Assembly (NCBI GenBank): GCA_027489535.1
Contig: JAIXZO010000021.1
Coordinates: 62,001 to 126,000, forward strand
Reading direction: 5' to 3'
Source of the DNA: Hyphomicrobiales bacterium
Lineage (GTDB): Bacteria; Pseudomonadota; Alphaproteobacteria; Rhizobiales; Beijerinckiaceae
Length of the DNA stretch: 64,000 nt
The notes under the pieces are model-generated. The model ran no database searches and was not told where the DNA came from. It worked only from the letters and a program-made list of their open reading frames with translations. Below, one piece after another: positions 63,252-64,000 of this stretch (position 1 is the stretch's first letter; every line of letters begins with the position of its first letter). The position numbers and the translations under genes were made by a program.

Positions 63252-64000
63252 GCCCTCCGAGCCGGCGGCATGGGAACGTTCAAGGCGTCCATCGCGGCGG
63301 CGAGGCGTCGCTCCTCGCCGAAATATCGCGCCCGATCCCAGAATTTCGGTCGGTGAATTCCGGTGCCGCGGTGAACGCCCGTGATGCGCCCTTGCTCGTT
63401 CTCGCCGTCCATCTCGAAGGTGACGAGTTCCTGCATCACCACCGTCTCCCCTTCGAGGCCGATGACTTCCGCGATGCTCATGATCTTGCGCGTCCCGTCG
63501 CGCAGGCGCTCGGCCTGGATGACCACGTCGAGCGAAGAGGTGATCATGTCGCGGATGATCTTGGACGACAGGTTGTTGTTGCCCATCGTCACCAAGGACT
63601 CGAGACGATAAAGCGCCTCGCGCGGCGAGTTGGCGTGGAGAGTGCCCATCGAGCCGTCATGGCCGGTGTTCATCGCCTGCAGCAGGTCGATCGCCTCCGG
63701 GCCGCGGACCTCGCCGACGATGATCCGCTCGGGCCGCATGCGAAGGCAGTTCTTGACGAGGTCGCGCATGCTGACCTCGCCCGTCCCTTCCAGATTGGGC
63801 GGACGCGTCTCGAGCCGCACGACATGCGGCTGCTGCAGCTGCAGCTCCGCCGTGTCGTCGCAGGTCACGATGCGCTCGTTCTGATCGATGAAGCGCGTGA
63901 TGCAATTGAGCAGCGTCGTCTTGCCGGACCCCGTTCCGCCCGACACCAGCACGTTGCAGCGGCTGCGCCCGATGATGCGGATCAACTCCGCGACGGGTTC
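63248..64000 (-). CDS. cpaF: Tad pilus ATPase CpaF/TadA, 5' end beyond the window
   Basis: The C-terminal about 250 residues are present; the frame stays open to base 64000 ([12 protein letters not shown] at the edge) so the start lies outside. Walker [15 protein letters not shown], Walker B-like [15 protein letters not shown] and the His box [21 protein letters not shown] are typical of the GspE-type secretion ATPase of Tad pili. It powers Flp pilus assembly with TadB and TadC just downstream. Confidence 0.95.
   Translation of the reverse strand, partial: EPVAELIRIIGRSRCNVLVSGGTGSGKTTLLNCITRFIDQNERIVTCDDTAELQLQQPHVVRLETRPPNLEGTGEVSMRDLVKNCLRMRPERIIVGEVRGPEAIDLLQAMNTGHDGSMGTLHANSPREALYRLESLVTMGNNNLSSKIIRDMITSSLDVVIQAERLRDGTRKIMSIAEVIGLEGETVVMQELVTFEMDGENEQGRITGVHRGTGIHRPKFWDRARYFGEERRLAAAMDALNVPMPPARRA

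Overview
The window is high-GC, gene-dense chromosomal DNA from an alphaproteobacterium, most probably of the order Hyphomicrobiales (Rhizobiales). This rests on gene order: pckA / chvI-chvG-hprK-EIIA-ptsH-ahcY, a DivL-type kinase followed by a tsaE fusion, murU-addB-addA-trxA, sppA-ihfB-lapA-trpFBA-accD, and lptCAB-rpoN-hpf-ptsN are groupings typical of that order. Two chromosomal traits fit as well: four GANTC (CcrM) sites at regular spacing before divL, and a kinase with tyrosine at its phospho-acceptor position. I cannot fix family or genus from sequence alone. There is no rRNA, CRISPR array, prophage, integrase or transposase; one tRNA-Leu(CAG) is present.

Layout. 0-3.4 kb: two tandem Na+/H+ antiporter-like genes (the first cut by the window edge) facing pckA across a bidirectional terminator. 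3.6-10 kb: a HugZ-like protein, the ChvI/ChvG two-component system, the short PTS phosphorelay (HPr kinase, EIIA, HPr) and S-adenosylhomocysteinase behind a palindromic operator. 10-21.6 kb: divL, a TsaE-AmgK fusion, murU, addB and addA in one tightly packed run. 21.6-33.3 kb: trxA, folC and ridA on the opposite strand, then sppA, ihfB, lapA, an ornithine cyclodeaminase homologue, trpF, trpB, a higBA toxin-antitoxin pair inserted on the opposite strand, trpA, accD and a class A PBP. 33.3-43.8 kb: a Bcr/CflA exporter, a lone polyamine-binding protein, a class I fumarase with a small exported protein, ptsN, hpf, rpoN, lptB-A-C and RNase D. 43.9-46.5 kb: the least familiar part, with two unrecognised proteins and an ABC exporter membrane domain lacking its ATPase. 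46.5-52.8 kb: a reverse-transsulfuration pair, tRNA-Leu and assorted housekeeping genes. 52.9-57.3 kb: rpmI-rplT-pheS-pheT read leftward. 57.4-64 kb: GMC oxidoreductase, SDR, MoeB-like, an isomerase, and the start of a tad pilus locus (tadC, tadB, cpaF) running off the right edge.

How the genes connect. AhcY and the cystathionine synthase/lyase pair form a route from SAH through homocysteine to cysteine. AmgK and MurU recycle MurNAc. AddAB repairs double-strand breaks. ChvGI, HprK/EIIA/HPr and PtsN are global envelope and metabolic regulators, and pckA next door is a known ChvI-linked function in Agrobacterium. RpoN, HPF and PtsN form a stress and nitrogen module behind the LPS-transport genes.

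The most interesting signals are regulatory and structural: a four-unit 22-bp repeat with one CcrM site per unit before divL; the higBA pair placed antisense inside the trp operon with a palindrome in the shared divergent region; clean palindromes before ahcY, the cystathionine synthase gene and the unknown gene at 45.95 kb; and an attenuator-like hairpin before rpmI-rplT. I found no clear example of a wholly new multigene system; the 43.9-46.5 kb cluster is the best place to look for one.
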